The notes under the pieces: generated by a model
The model's input: only the letters and a program-made list of their open reading frames with translations
Told to the model about the DNA's origin: nothing
Database searches by the model: none
Assembly (NCBI RefSeq): GCF_000182745.2
Contig: NC_016027.1
Coordinates: forward strand, 2,978,501-3,042,500
Length of the DNA: 64,000 nt
Source: Komagataeibacter medellinensis NBRC 3288
GTDB lineage: Bacteria; Pseudomonadota; Alphaproteobacteria; Acetobacterales; Acetobacteraceae
Direction: 5' to 3'
Program-made: the position numbers and the translations under genes
In this document: one piece after another, positions 52,906-61,264 of the stretch
How positions within the stretch are numbered: position 1 is the stretch's first letter
How the letters are laid out: the number at the start of each line of letters is the position of its first letter

Positions 52906-54741
52906 ATGACAACGCCTGCAGGGCCGTCGCGCAACCCGCGCGACGTGCTTGCCGATGTCTTTGGTTTTCCTGATTTCCGCGGTCTGCAACAGCAGGCCGT
53001 GGATGAGGTCATGGCCGGGCGCGACTGTCTTGTGCTCATGCCCACCGGTGGCGGCAAGAGCGTGTGCTATCAGGTGCCTGCCCTGGCGCGACCAGGCACC
53101 GGGCTTGTCATATCGCCCCTGATTGCCCTGATGGATGACCAGGTGGCCGCCCTGCGCCAGCTTGGGGTCAATGCGGGTGCGCTCCATTCAGAACTGGAAG
53201 CCGATGAGGCCGCCCGTGTAAGATCCGACCTGGTGGCGGGACGGCTGGATATCCTCTACGTCTCGCCAGAGCGACTGCTCTCGCCGGGCATGCTGGAACG
53301 GCTGGGACGGCTTACGCTGTCCGTCATCGCTATTGACGAGGCGCATTGCATTTCTGCCTGGGGGCATGAATTCCGCCCCGAATACCGCGAACTGGCGGCC
53401 CTGCCGCAGCATTTCCCCCATGTGCCCCGCATTGCCCTGACCGCAACGGCGGATGCGCGCACGCGTAGCGATATCCTTGAAGCACTGGCCATGCCGGACG
53501 CAACCGTGCTCAAGGCCAGTTTCCATCGTCCCAACCTTGATATCGCGGTCCGGCCCAAAACATCGGAACTGCGGCAACTGACCGCCATACTGGACCGGCA
53601 CCGGGGGGCTGCCTCCATCGTCTATTGTGGCAGTCGCAGCAAGACCGAACGCGTGGCGCGTTCGCTGGCAGGCAAGGGATATGCGGCGCTGCCGTTCCAT
53701 GCCGGGCTCTCCCCGGTGGAAAAGCGGGCCGCCCTGATGCGCTTCCGTTCTGGTGAGCCGGTGGTGATTGTCGCCACCATCGCCTTTGGCATGGGCATTG
53801 ACCGACCCGATGTCCGCGCTGTGGTGCATCTGGACATGCCTTCTTCCCCCGAAGGGTATTACCAGCAGATCGGCCGCGCGGGCCGTGATGGCGAACAGGC
53901 CGAGACCGTGCTGCTGTACGGTGGTGATGACATGGCGCGCGCGCGGTACTGGCTGGAACAGTCCAACGCACCCGATGCCCAGAAACGGATCATGAGCGCG
54001 CGGCTGGAAGCCATGATCGCCCTGACCGAGACAACCGGCTGTCGCACCCAGTCGCTGCTTTCCTGCTTTGGCGAGGAACTGGACCATGCCTGCGGCCATT
54101 GCGACAACTGCCGCACTCCGGTGGCCACATTCGACGGTACCGTTGCGGCGCAGAAGGTACTCTCCGCCATCTACCGTACCGGCCAGCGCTTTGGCGCGGT
54201 GCATGTTGTAGGTGTACTGCGTGGCAAGGGGTCGGACATGGTCTCACGCCATGGGCATGAGAAGCTGAGCGTGTTCGGCATAGGCCAGGACCGGCCGGAA
54301 CCTTTCTGGCGGGGTGTGATCCGTCAGCTCATTGCGCGTGGCGCGATAAAGGTGACGGGTGAATACAATTCCCTGGCGCTGGAGGAAGGGCGCGCGCGCC
54401 CCATCCTGCGCGGGGAAGAGCCGATCATGCTGCGCGAAGATGCGACCGAGGATCTCAAAGCTGCTACCCGCACGGCAGGAGGAAATACCCGGTCGCAACG
54501 CCCTGATCTTGCGCCCGATGCGGCAGCGCGGTACGAAGCCCTGCGGACATGGCGGCTGGGAGAAGCGCGGGAACAGGAAATCCCCCCCTACGTTATTTTC
54601 CATGATGCCGTGCTGCATGATATTGCCATGGAGCGGCCTACTACGCTCGATGAACTTGGTATGATCCGTGGGGTTGGTGGCTCCAAGTTGGCCCGTTATG
54701 GTGAGGCCGTGCTGAATGTGCTGGCGGAAGTCGGCCCTTAG
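52906..54741 (+). CDS. recQ: ATP-dependent DNA helicase RecQ
   Basis: RecQ is a 3'-5' helicase in recombination and fork repair. The 611-residue product has motif 0 (FRGLQQQAVDEVMAGRDCL), Walker A MPTGGGKSVCYQVPAL, motif II IDEAHCISAWGHEFRPEY, the Zn-binding cysteines (LLSCFGEELDHACGHCDNC), a winged-helix RQC domain, and a C-terminal HRDC domain (LDELGMIRGVGGSKLARYGE). Its TAG stop (54739-54741) lies inside the second copy of the dispersed repeat. Confidence 0.96.
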   Translation: MTTPAGPSRNPRDVLADVFGFPDFRGLQQQAVDEVMAGRDCLVLMPTGGGKSVCYQVPALARPGTGLVISPLIALMDDQVAALRQLGVNAGALHSELEADEAARVRSDLVAGRLDILYVSPERLLSPGMLERLGRLTLSVIAIDEAHCISAWGHEFRPEYRELAALPQHFPHVPRIALTATADARTRSDILEALAMPDATVLKASFHRPNLDIAVRPKTSELRQLTAILDRHRGAASIVYCGSRSKTERVARSLAGKGYAALPFHAGLSPVEKRAALMRFRSGEPVVIVATIAFGMGIDRPDVRAVVHLDMPSSPEGYYQQIGRAGRDGEQAETVLLYGGDDMARARYWLEQSNAPDAQKRIMSARLEAMIALTETTGCRTQSLLSCFGEELDHACGHCDNCRTPVATFDGTVAAQKVLSAIYRTGQRFGAVHVVGVLRGKGSDMVSRHGHEKLSVFGIGQDRPEPFWRGVIRQLIARGAIKVTGEYNSLALEEGRARPILRGEEPIMLREDATEDLKAATRTAGGNTRSQRPDLAPDAAARYEALRTWRLGEAREQEIPPYVIFHDAVLHDIAMERPTTLDELGMIRGVGGSKLARYGEAVLNVLAEVGP

Positions 54742-54845
54742 AGCACTTTCACCGAAAACCGGTTCGGTGGAGATGTTCTGGTTTATTGTTTGTACGAGCA
54801 TCTTCACCTGTTTGGATGCACGCATTCAGCCAGGATCTGCTCTAG
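54738..54845. repeat. Dispersed intergenic repeat, copy 2 (108 bp)
   Basis: It begins TTAGAGCA and ends TGCTCTAG, aligning over its whole length with the element at 37384-37490. The shared blocks are AGAGCA, TTGTTT, GCATCTTCACC and GGATCTGCTCTAG. The left hairpin is CACCGAA/TTCGGTG (copy 1 has CACTGA/TCAGTG) and the right hairpin is closed by CCTG/CAGG (copy 1 CCAG/CTGG), so the pairs change together. The first bases provide the recQ stop codon. Confidence 0.8.
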
Positions 54846-54879
54846 CCCGGCAGGTGGCCGGTCCGGGCCGCCTTTTTTT
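54845..54879 (+). terminator. Probable Rho-independent terminator of recQ
   Basis: GCCCGG (54845-54850) pairs with CCGGGC (54863-54868), followed by CGCC and seven T. The stem is short with a large loop, but the T-run is strong. Confidence 0.6.
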
Positions 54880-54905
54880 GCTCCGTAGTCAGGAATCCGT
54901 TTTGT

Positions 54906-55412
54906 ATGCGTTGCCCTTTTTGTGGAAATGACGACACGCAGGTCAAAGACAGCCGCCCGCATGAAGATGGCGCGGCCATCCGGCGTCGGCGCATCTGTGG
55001 TTCATGCGGGCAGCGTTTTACCACCATCGAGCGCGTGCAACTGCGCGATCTTGTGGTCATCAAGGCCGACGGGCGCCGCGTACCGTTCGAGCGCGAGAAG
55101 ATGGCGCGCTCGGTCCGTATCGCGCTGCGCAAGCGCCCGGTCGATGCCGAGCGGATCGAGCGGATCGTCAACGGCATTGTCCGCCGCCTTGAAGCGATGG
55201 GCGAGACCGACATTCCATCGCGTGATATCGGGCGGCTGGTCATGGAAACGCTGCGTGAGATTGATTCCGTAGCCTATATCCGTTTTGCCAGCGTGCACTG
55301 GGATTTCCGCGAGACCAAGGATTTTGCCGATATCCTCGACAGCATTTCCGCCTCCGTCTCGGGGGAGAATGGCCAGAACTTGTCCGCCATTGGCGACAAA
55401 GGCAAAGATTGA
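54906..55412 (+). CDS. nrdR: Transcriptional repressor NrdR
   Basis: NrdR represses ribonucleotide reductase genes through a nucleotide-sensing ATP-cone. The 168-residue product has a Zn ribbon ([31 protein letters not shown]) and the ATP-cone ([52 protein letters not shown]). A short Ser/Gly tail follows. It is 72 bases ahead of nusB, a common bacterial order. I saw no NrdR box within the window. Confidence 0.97.
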   Translation: MRCPFCGNDDTQVKDSRPHEDGAAIRRRRICGSCGQRFTTIERVQLRDLVVIKADGRRVPFEREKMARSVRIALRKRPVDAERIERIVNGIVRRLEAMGETDIPSRDIGRLVMETLREIDSVAYIRFASVHWDFRETKDFADILDSISASVSGENGQNLSAIGDKGKD

Positions 55413-55484
55413 ACTGGACCCCGCCGCCCAAAGAGGCGATGAAGCCCTGAATTCGCACCATCGCCACAGCAGGAGTAACCCGCC

Positions 55485-56033
55485 ATGACACAGACAGACG
55501 GTGACCGGCAGTCCAAGGTCCGTTCCCGCACCGCATCACGCGTGGCGGCGGTTCAGGCCCTGTTCCAGATCGAGATAGGTGGCGAAAGCCCCGAGCATGT
55601 CATCAACCAGTTCAACCGGCACCGGCTGGCTACGTCTGCCGTGCCAGAGTGCAGCTATGCCGAAGGGCAGGTACCCGACGCCGATGGTCGCCTGTTCGGC
55701 ATTGTGGTGCGCGGCGCCGTGGCGCGTCAGGGGCGTATTGATGGCCTGCTGCACGAGATCTTGCCCCCGTCATGGCCGCTGGCCCGGCTGGACCCGGTGC
55801 TGCGCGCGATCATGCATGCGGCAGGTGGCGAGATGACGGCAGCCGAACCCACGCCTGCGCGTGTCATCATTAACGAATACATGGATATCGCGCACGGCTT
55901 TCTGGCAGGCGATGAGCCGCGCATGCTTAACGGTGTGCTCGATGCCCTGTCGCGGCGCGTGAACGAACCCGAAACCCCTGTGGCCGAGGTGGTGCCTGTC
56001 CTTGATGGCTCGCCGGACAGCCCCGAATCCTGA
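55485..56033 (+). CDS. nusB: Transcription antitermination factor NusB
   Basis: NusB binds boxA RNA with NusE (S10) during rRNA antitermination. The 182-residue product has SRTASRVAAVQALFQIEIGG at the start (arginine-rich helix), LDPVLRAIMHAAGGEM, and TPARVIINEYMDIAHGF with the conserved C-terminal bundle. It carries a 30-residue acidic tail that is longer than usual. AGGAG lies 9 bases before ATG 55485. It is followed by thiL at 17 bases, the frequent nusB-thiL order. Confidence 0.94.
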   Translation: MTQTDGDRQSKVRSRTASRVAAVQALFQIEIGGESPEHVINQFNRHRLATSAVPECSYAEGQVPDADGRLFGIVVRGAVARQGRIDGLLHEILPPSWPLARLDPVLRAIMHAAGGEMTAAEPTPARVIINEYMDIAHGFLAGDEPRMLNGVLDALSRRVNEPETPVAEVVPVLDGSPDSPES

Positions 56034-56049
56034 AACGTGAAGAAGCACG

Positions 56050-57033
56050 ATGGTGCATCGTGACCTGCCAGATGACGGGTTACCGGCCGAATTTGGCTTC
56101 ATAGCCCGTATTTTCCGTCCGCTTGCTGGTCATGGCGCGCTGGACCTGCGTGATGATGCCGCCGTGTTCACCCCGCCATCCGGGCGGCAGCTTGTCATGG
56201 CGGCCGATGCGATGGTGGAAGGCGTGCATTTCCTGCCCGATGACCCGGCGGATACGGTTGGCCGCAAGCTGCTGCGCTGCAACCTGTCCGATCTTGCGGC
56301 TATGGATGCGACGCCTCTGGGCTACCTGCTGACGGTGTCCATGCCGCCTGCGCGGGACGAAGCATGGTTCACAGGCTTTGCCGCCGGTCTGGCACATGAT
56401 CAGCAGGAATACGGCCTGACCCTTCTGGGAGGCGATACTACATCCACTACCGGCCCGCTGGTGCTCTCACTGACCATAGTGGGGCATGTCGCTCCCGGCA
56501 TGGCGTTACGCCGTAGTACCGCGCGCGTGGGGGACGGTCTGTGGGTGACAGGCACGATCGGCGATGGCGCCATGGGGCTTCTGGCGCGCTGTGGCAAGGT
56601 GTCCGATGCAGATGGCTATCTGGCGGACCGCTACCAGTTGCCACGCCCCCGGCTGGGGCTGGACCTGCGGGGTATTGCCTCCGCTGGCATGGATATATCT
56701 GACGGGCTGTTACAGGACGTTGGGCATATGGCGCGTGAGAGTGGCGTGCGCGCCATCATTCATGCAGGCCAGGTGCCGCTCTCGCCTGCCGTGCGCGCGC
56801 TGGGGCCCCAATGGCTGCCCACATGCCTGGGTGGCGGCGATGACTATGAACTCCTGCTGGCGGTTCCCCCCGCGCACGAGGCGCGGCTTGTGGCGCATGC
56901 GCGGCAGTGCGGCATACAGGTTAGCCGTATTGGACAGGTGGCGGCCGGTACGGGCGTACGCGTGCTTGATGCCAGTGGGGGGGACATGGCGCTGGCCCGG
57001 CGTGGCTGGAGCCACGTGGGCGGCGGGGCGTAG
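56050..57033 (+). CDS. thiL: Thiamine-monophosphate kinase
   Basis: ThiL phosphorylates thiamine monophosphate to the active diphosphate. The 327-residue product has GHGALDLRDDAAVFTPPSGR, LVMAADAMVEGVHFLPDDPA and RKLLRCNLSDLAAMDATPLG. The Mg/ATP-binding GLTLLGGDTTSTTGPL and MDISDGLLQDVGHMARESGV are also clear. It shares the fold with PurM. Together with thiM at the right edge it shows active thiamine metabolism. It is convergent with the next gene, with an 8-base gap. Confidence 0.96.
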   Translation: MVHRDLPDDGLPAEFGFIARIFRPLAGHGALDLRDDAAVFTPPSGRQLVMAADAMVEGVHFLPDDPADTVGRKLLRCNLSDLAAMDATPLGYLLTVSMPPARDEAWFTGFAAGLAHDQQEYGLTLLGGDTTSTTGPLVLSLTIVGHVAPGMALRRSTARVGDGLWVTGTIGDGAMGLLARCGKVSDADGYLADRYQLPRPRLGLDLRGIASAGMDISDGLLQDVGHMARESGVRAIIHAGQVPLSPAVRALGPQWLPTCLGGGDDYELLLAVPPAHEARLVAHARQCGIQVSRIGQVAAGTGVRVLDASGGDMALARRGWSHVGGGA

Positions 57034-57041
57034 GCGGGTCC

Positions 57042-58202
57042 TCAGTCCGTCAGCGGGCGGTCATATACCCGGTAGCGCTTGCAGGGCTGTGGCGTGATGC
57101 GTTCGATCAGGCGACGCATGGGCAGGTTGGTTTCCAGCACCCAGCCCAGTTCAATGGTACGATAGGGCAGGTTGCGCCCGCGCTTCATCAGTTCGGTAAT
57201 GGCAAGGGCGGGCATGATCGCACCCAGCGCCGTGCCATCCAGCGCGGAACTGACCCCGAGCAGGATAACGCGGGCGGAATGGAATTCATGCCGCAGCAGT
57301 CGCTTGCCCAGTTTGAGCCACCCCAGCGGCGAGGGATCACCATTCAGGTCCCATGAGACATCGAACACATTGGGCACCACCAGCGCCACGCAGACCGGCT
57401 TGCCCGCCTGCTCGATCAGTACGAAATGCTCTGGCCGCAGGATGGGTTTCATCTCCACGATCATGGACTGGATATCCTCGCGCGCCAGCGGGATCGAGCC
57501 CCAGTTGTTTTTCCATGCATCATTGTAGAGCGTGCGCAGGATCTCGCCATCTTCCTCGATCCGGTCCATGCGCAGCCCACGGGTGGTGACATTGCCCAGC
57601 CGCCCTTCGCCCAGGCGCAGGCTGGCGGGGACCAGATGGGCTTCCTCCGCATCGGGGCCGGTGCGCATCTGGTAGGCCACCAGGTCGCGGATCTTGGTGC
57701 AGCCACACGCTTCCATCATGCCCGGCAGCCATTGCGGGTGCCATGGCATGGCCACCATGGGCATGGCGTGGTGGCCTTCGATCATCACGCCGAACTCACC
57801 GTTGCTGTCCAGCGTCTGCGGCCCGCGCATCAGCTTCATGCCATGCTGGCGCAGCCATGTGCCCGCTGCGTCCAGCAGGGCGGATACGACCGCCAGGTCA
57901 TCGATTGCATCCAGCGCCCCGAAGAACCCTACCGGTTCGCCATAATGTTCCATCGAGACAGGATCGATCTGCGCCGAGATCCGGCCCACCGCTCGCTCGC
58001 CACGCATGGCAAGGAAATACTGCGCCCGACCCATGCGGAAGAAGGCATTCTTGCGCGGCGTGAGCAGATCGCGCTGGGTCAGATCCAGGGGTGGTACGTA
58101 ACCGGGCAGGCCAGCGTATAGGCGGCGGGGCAGCTGGATAAAGGTGGTCATCTGACGAAAGCCGGAAACGGGAATGATAGTAAGACGATCGGTTTCGTTC
58201 AT
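57042..58202 (-). CDS. GNAT-fold acyltransferase-like protein of unknown substrate
   Basis: The 386-residue product has no close characterised family that I can name with certainty. It starts VSGFRQMTTFIQLPRRLYAG and contains QYFLAMRGERAVGRISAQID, the QMRTG-like middle, MEACGCTKIRDLVAYQM, and a C-terminal ELGWVLETNLPMRRLIERI typical of GNAT-like proteins related to E. coli YghO. Bacterial ceramide synthases are, as I recall, similar GNAT-fold proteins. The divergent SDR next door would fit a ketosphinganine-reductase role, but both are inference. There is no signal peptide. Confidence 0.6.
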   Translation of the reverse strand: MNETDRLTIIPVSGFRQMTTFIQLPRRLYAGLPGYVPPLDLTQRDLLTPRKNAFFRMGRAQYFLAMRGERAVGRISAQIDPVSMEHYGEPVGFFGALDAIDDLAVVSALLDAAGTWLRQHGMKLMRGPQTLDSNGEFGVMIEGHHAMPMVAMPWHPQWLPGMMEACGCTKIRDLVAYQMRTGPDAEEAHLVPASLRLGEGRLGNVTTRGLRMDRIEEDGEILRTLYNDAWKNNWGSIPLAREDIQSMIVEMKPILRPEHFVLIEQAGKPVCVALVVPNVFDVSWDLNGDPSPLGWLKLGKRLLRHEFHSARVILLGVSSALDGTALGAIMPALAITELMKRGRNLPYRTIELGWVLETNLPMRRLIERITPQPCKRYRVYDRPLTD

Positions 58203-58359
58203 GACCGGTTCGTTGCATCCTGCACATTACCGGCAAGGCCCCTTGTTTCCATGGTGGAACCGCTCAGGCTATGCAGGCATGGGTTGAGAGAAGTGATTCG
58301 GTGGTTCGTCCTGTTGTTGTGCTCATTGCACAGATGGACCCTGAAAAGGAAGATGGACA

Positions 58360-59157
58360 ATGACAGTAAGGACCGCATCACGCATGGATGAAGGTAGATA
58401 TGTGCTGATTACGGGTGCATCCAGCGGGATCGGGGCGGAACTGGCGTGGCTGTACGCAGCCCGTGGGCGTCCCCTCGTGCTGTGGGGACGCAATGCCGAA
58501 CGACTGGAAAACGTGGCGGCCCGCGCCCGTAGCCATGGTGTGGACGTGTATACGCGCGTGCTGGACGTGGCCGATGGTCAGGCTGCCATCGCAGCCCTGC
58601 GTGCAGATGATGACAGCCATCCCGTAGGCATTGCTATTCTTGCCGCGGGTCTTGGAGACATGCGGCGTGGGAACGACGTGGTGGAAAGGGCGGAGGACGT
58701 GCTCAGGCTGGGGCTGGTCAATTATGCCACGCCATCGGCCATGGCTGCGGCCGCAGCCGAGCGCATGGTCGCGCGCGGGCGGGGGCATATCGTGCTGATA
58801 GGCTCGGTTGCTGCCTTCCATGCCCTGCCGTTTGCTGCTGCCTATTCTGGATCCAAGGCGGGGCTGAAGCGTTTTGCCGAGGCGCAACAGATGGCGCTGG
58901 CCCCGCTTGGCGTGGGGGTTACGCTGGTCTCGCCGGGATTTGTGGATACCCCCATGAGCCGCCGCGTGGTGGGGGCGAAGCCGTTCCTGCAGACCGCTCC
59001 CATGGCCGCGCGCAAGATTGCCCGCGCAGTGGACCGTGACCGGCCTCATCTTGTTTTCCCGTTCCTGTTTTCCGTGCTGCGGCTGGTCGATACCCTGGTG
59101 CCGTGGCCACTCAAGCGGCGCATCCTGTCTGCCATCCGGGCGGACCAGATGGACTGA
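58360..59157 (+). CDS. Short-chain dehydrogenase/reductase, membrane-associated type
   Basis: The 265-residue product has the SDR cofactor loop YVLITGASSGIGAELAWLYA, the NAG-like AAGLG, the catalytic Ser in HIVLIGSVAAFHAL, and the YxxxK pair in AAYSGSKAGLKRFAEAQ. A hydrophobic C-terminal segment (LVFPFLFSVLRLVDTLVPWP) could bind the membrane, as in reductases of lipid intermediates. It starts after GAAAAGGAAG. It is divergent from the GNAT-fold gene across 157 bases. The substrate cannot be read from the sequence. Confidence 0.82.
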   Translation: MTVRTASRMDEGRYVLITGASSGIGAELAWLYAARGRPLVLWGRNAERLENVAARARSHGVDVYTRVLDVADGQAAIAALRADDDSHPVGIAILAAGLGDMRRGNDVVERAEDVLRLGLVNYATPSAMAAAAAERMVARGRGHIVLIGSVAAFHALPFAAAYSGSKAGLKRFAEAQQMALAPLGVGVTLVSPGFVDTPMSRRVVGAKPFLQTAPMAARKIARAVDRDRPHLVFPFLFSVLRLVDTLVPWPLKRRILSAIRADQMD

Positions 59158-59394
59158 CTGCATGGCCTGATCTGTCATGGTTCGGGCGGATTGTGGTCAT
59201 TTCGTGACATTAATCAATGAAATTGGCTGCTGCATGGGCTTGCTTTCCACACAGATATGTTAACCATCAGCCCTGCGATGCCTGATTTTTTGTCCCCTGT
59301 TGCGTAGAATGTGATGGGAGCGGCATGATCGTAGACTGTTTTTTTGCAATTGCAGGCAAGGAGCATGCCGCATGGGCACGGAGCGTGACCGGAC

Positions 59395-60363
59395 ATGAAA
59401 GAGATCGTAGCAGTTGATATTGGCGGGACGCATGCCCGTTTCGCCATTGCCCAGGTAGACCAGGGTCGGGTTGTCACGCTGGGGGAAGCCGTGACCCTGA
59501 AATGCGCCGATCATGCCAGCCTGCAACTGGCATGGGAAGCCTTTGCCCGCGTAATCGACCGCCCGCTACCCAAGTCGGCTGGCATTGCTGTGGCGTGTCC
59601 CATCAAGGGTGATATCCTCAAGCTGACCAACAACCCGTGGGTGATCCAGCCCGCGTGGCTGCCGGTCAAGCTGGGGGTGGACGAACTGATCCTTGTCAAT
59701 GATTTTGGGGCCGTGGCCCACGCAGTGGCGCAGGTAGGGGAAGGCAGCCTCCAGCATATCTGCGGGCCTGACGTACCCCTGCCCGAACAGGGCGTCATAA
59801 CCGTGGTGGGACCGGGCACCGGACTGGGTTCAGCCTATGTCGTGCGCCGCAAGAACGGCTACTTCGTATGCGAGACCGAGGGCGGGCATATCGACTTCTC
59901 CCCGCTTGACCAGTTGGAAGACCGTATTCTGACTGTGCTGCGCCGCCGCTACCGCCGCGTATCGGTCGAGCGTGTGGTATCCGGGCCGGGCCTGCTGAAC
60001 CTGTATGAGGCGATTGCCGAGATGGGTGAGCTTTCGGTCAAGGCGCGTGATGACAAGGCACTGTGGACCATGGCGCTGGAAGGCTCCGACCCTGTAGCTG
60101 CTGCCGCGCTGGAGCGTTTCTGCCTTAGCCTGGGCACGGTTGCGGGCGACCTGGCCCTGGCACAGGGGGGCAGCGCGGTGGTGATTGCTGGCGGGCTTGG
60201 CCTGCGTCTGGCCAAGCACCTGCCCAGTTCCGGTTTTGCCGAGCGTTTTGTAGCCAAGGGTCGCTTTGAAGGCATGATGTCGGAAATGCCGGTCAAGCTG
60301 ATCACCTACCCGCAGCCCGGCCTGCTCGGTGCCGCCGCAGCCTTTGCAGAAGCCTACCGCTAA
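59395..60363 (+). CDS. glk: Glucokinase
   Basis: Glk phosphorylates glucose with ATP. The 322-residue product has the actin-fold phosphate loop IVAVDIGGTHARFAIAQV, the sugar-binding LVNDFGAVAHAVAQVGEG, GVITVVGPGTGLGSAYVV, the ETEGGHIDFSPLD segment with the hexose-contacting Glu/His, and ERVVSGPGLLNLYEAI. This is the Glk (not ROK-CxCGxxGC) group. The 237-base region before it has no convincing promoter. A long inverted repeat follows the stop at 60382-60423. Confidence 0.93.
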   Translation: MKEIVAVDIGGTHARFAIAQVDQGRVVTLGEAVTLKCADHASLQLAWEAFARVIDRPLPKSAGIAVACPIKGDILKLTNNPWVIQPAWLPVKLGVDELILVNDFGAVAHAVAQVGEGSLQHICGPDVPLPEQGVITVVGPGTGLGSAYVVRRKNGYFVCETEGGHIDFSPLDQLEDRILTVLRRRYRRVSVERVVSGPGLLNLYEAIAEMGELSVKARDDKALWTMALEGSDPVAAAALERFCLSLGTVAGDLALAQGGSAVVIAGGLGLRLAKHLPSSGFAERFVAKGRFEGMMSEMPVKLITYPQPGLLGAAAAFAEAYR

Positions 60364-60381
60364 CCTGCCTTAAAGTCCCGC

Positions 60382-60423
60382 CTGCCCGGTGGCATCCCGC
60401 CCATGGCGGAAACCACCGGGCAG
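60382..60423. terminator. Terminator-like inverted repeat between glk and the convergent orphan gene
   Basis: CTGCCCGGTGG (60382-60392) pairs perfectly with CCACCGGGCAG (60413-60423), with a smaller CCGC/GCGG hairpin in the loop. It lies between two converging genes. No clear T-run follows it. Confidence 0.6.
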
Positions 60424-60442
60424 AGAGACACAGGCGGTGTTT

Positions 60443-60895
60443 TCAGCCGCGCCACAGATGACCGGGCATGGCATCATACTGCCGGGTCAGAAACTCCAGC
60501 AGCACCGCGATCATATGCGCCACGTCATGCGGATTGTGCTGGGTATGGTAGGCTAGTTCATGCATTGGCATGTTGTTGATCATGGTGGCGATCAGGACAC
60601 GCTCGTAGCGGTTGCCGATAATTTCGTGAATATACCTGTAGCGGTTGATTGACCCCATGCGCCCGTTAAGCGGGCGGCGCGACAGGCCGAACGATGTCCG
60701 GTCCAGATTCGGGTCATCTTCCCCCAACACGCCAATACGGTAATCCGTGGCCCAGAAACGGGCCGCAGCAATATGCTGTGCATTGAGCGTGCCAATACGG
60801 TGCAGGACTTCGATCACGGTAGGCAGCGGCAACTCGGCCGGGTGTGCCGTGTCCGATGGTGCGGGCGTATGGGTGGCGGGCGTATCAGCAGGCAA
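60443..60895 (-). CDS. Orphan conserved-looking protein, 150 residues
   Basis: The product has a Pro/Thr/His-rich tail (residues 1-25) and an alpha-helical core: TVIEVLHRIGTLNAQHIAAA, RFWATDYRIGVLGEDDPN, INRYRYIHEIIGNRYERVLI, and MHELAYHTQHNPHDVAHMIA, which resembles a helix-turn-helix. I do not recognise the family with confidence; the layout is reminiscent of DUF6456-type phage-like regulators. The longest frame begins at TTG 60895. Shorter starts at TTG or GTG codons near residues 22-27 would remove the tail. The 369-base region upstream holds the Fur-box-like palindrome and a possible small RNA. Confidence 0.55.
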   Translation of the reverse strand: MPADTPATHTPAPSDTAHPAELPLPTVIEVLHRIGTLNAQHIAAARFWATDYRIGVLGEDDPNLDRTSFGLSRRPLNGRMGSINRYRYIHEIIGNRYERVLIATMINNMPMHELAYHTQHNPHDVAHMIAVLLEFLTRQYDAMPGHLWRG

Positions 60896-61037
60896 GGGGA
60901 TTGCTTTCGTTTCGGCTCATGAAGCGTATCATCTTCACGTTCGCTTATATGGGTCAATTGAAAGAGTGCCCCGCATGCGTCCCAGCCATGAAAATATGCG
61001 TCTTCGTAGCGGAACGGGGGCCGCGTGGCCAGCGCGG

Positions 61038-61076
61038 CAAAAAAAACGGCATCATCCGGGCTGGAATGATGCCGTT
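61038..61076 (-). terminator. Rho-independent terminator on the minus strand
   Basis: The stem is perfect over 11 base pairs with a 10-base loop, followed on the minus strand by eight T and a G. It is isolated from any annotated minus-strand coding sequence upstream. Confidence 0.8.
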
Positions 61077-61145
61077 AAGGTTCCGTGAGGAAGGTTGGGA
61101 AATCGACGGTTGGGAATCGGTCGGGTGTCCCACGGGTTGAATTTT
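61038..61145 (-). ncRNA. Candidate small RNA ending at a strong minus-strand terminator
   Basis: On the minus strand the perfect 11-bp stem AACGGCATCAT/ATGATGCCGTT (61076-61066 and 61055-61045) is followed by eight T (61046-61039), a classic Rho-independent terminator. No protein gene on that strand feeds into it. The roughly 70 bases upstream contain C-rich single-strand-like segments, including TTTCCCAACCTTCCTCAC, complementary to Shine-Dalgarno sequences. The preceding Fur-box-like palindrome could overlap its promoter. The 5' end given is a guess. Confidence 0.35.
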
Positions 61146-61151
61146 CTTTAA

Positions 61152-61172
61152 TGATAATAATTATTATTATCA
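61152..61172. promoter_or_regulatory. Fur-box-like perfect palindrome
   Basis: TGATAATAAT and ATTATTATCA form a perfect 10-bp inverted repeat around one base. The central 19 bases, GATAATAATTATTATTATC, match the Fur consensus GATAATGATWATCATTATC at 17 of 19 positions. It overlaps plausible -10 hexamers for the downstream TPP enzyme (TTGAAT at 61137-61142 as -35), and sits at the expected promoter of a minus-strand RNA. Confidence 0.6.
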
Positions 61173-61264
61173 AGAAAAAAGATATCCATATCAGATCCCT
61201 GTGGTGGACCAGACCATGAAAACGTGGTGCCATGGCCCCATGGAAAAAGCAGGCAGGGCAGAGC

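Larger units (their letters stand above)
60896..61264. other. Intergenic region with no recognised gene, rich in regulatory signals
   Basis: This 369-base stretch lies between the orphan gene (minus) and the TPP enzyme (plus). It holds two near-identical GGTTGGGAA(A)TCG repeats of 15-base period (61093-61120), a minus-strand terminator (61038-61076) and the 21-base palindrome (61152-61172). No convincing protein-coding frame was seen in its left half. Confidence 0.6.
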
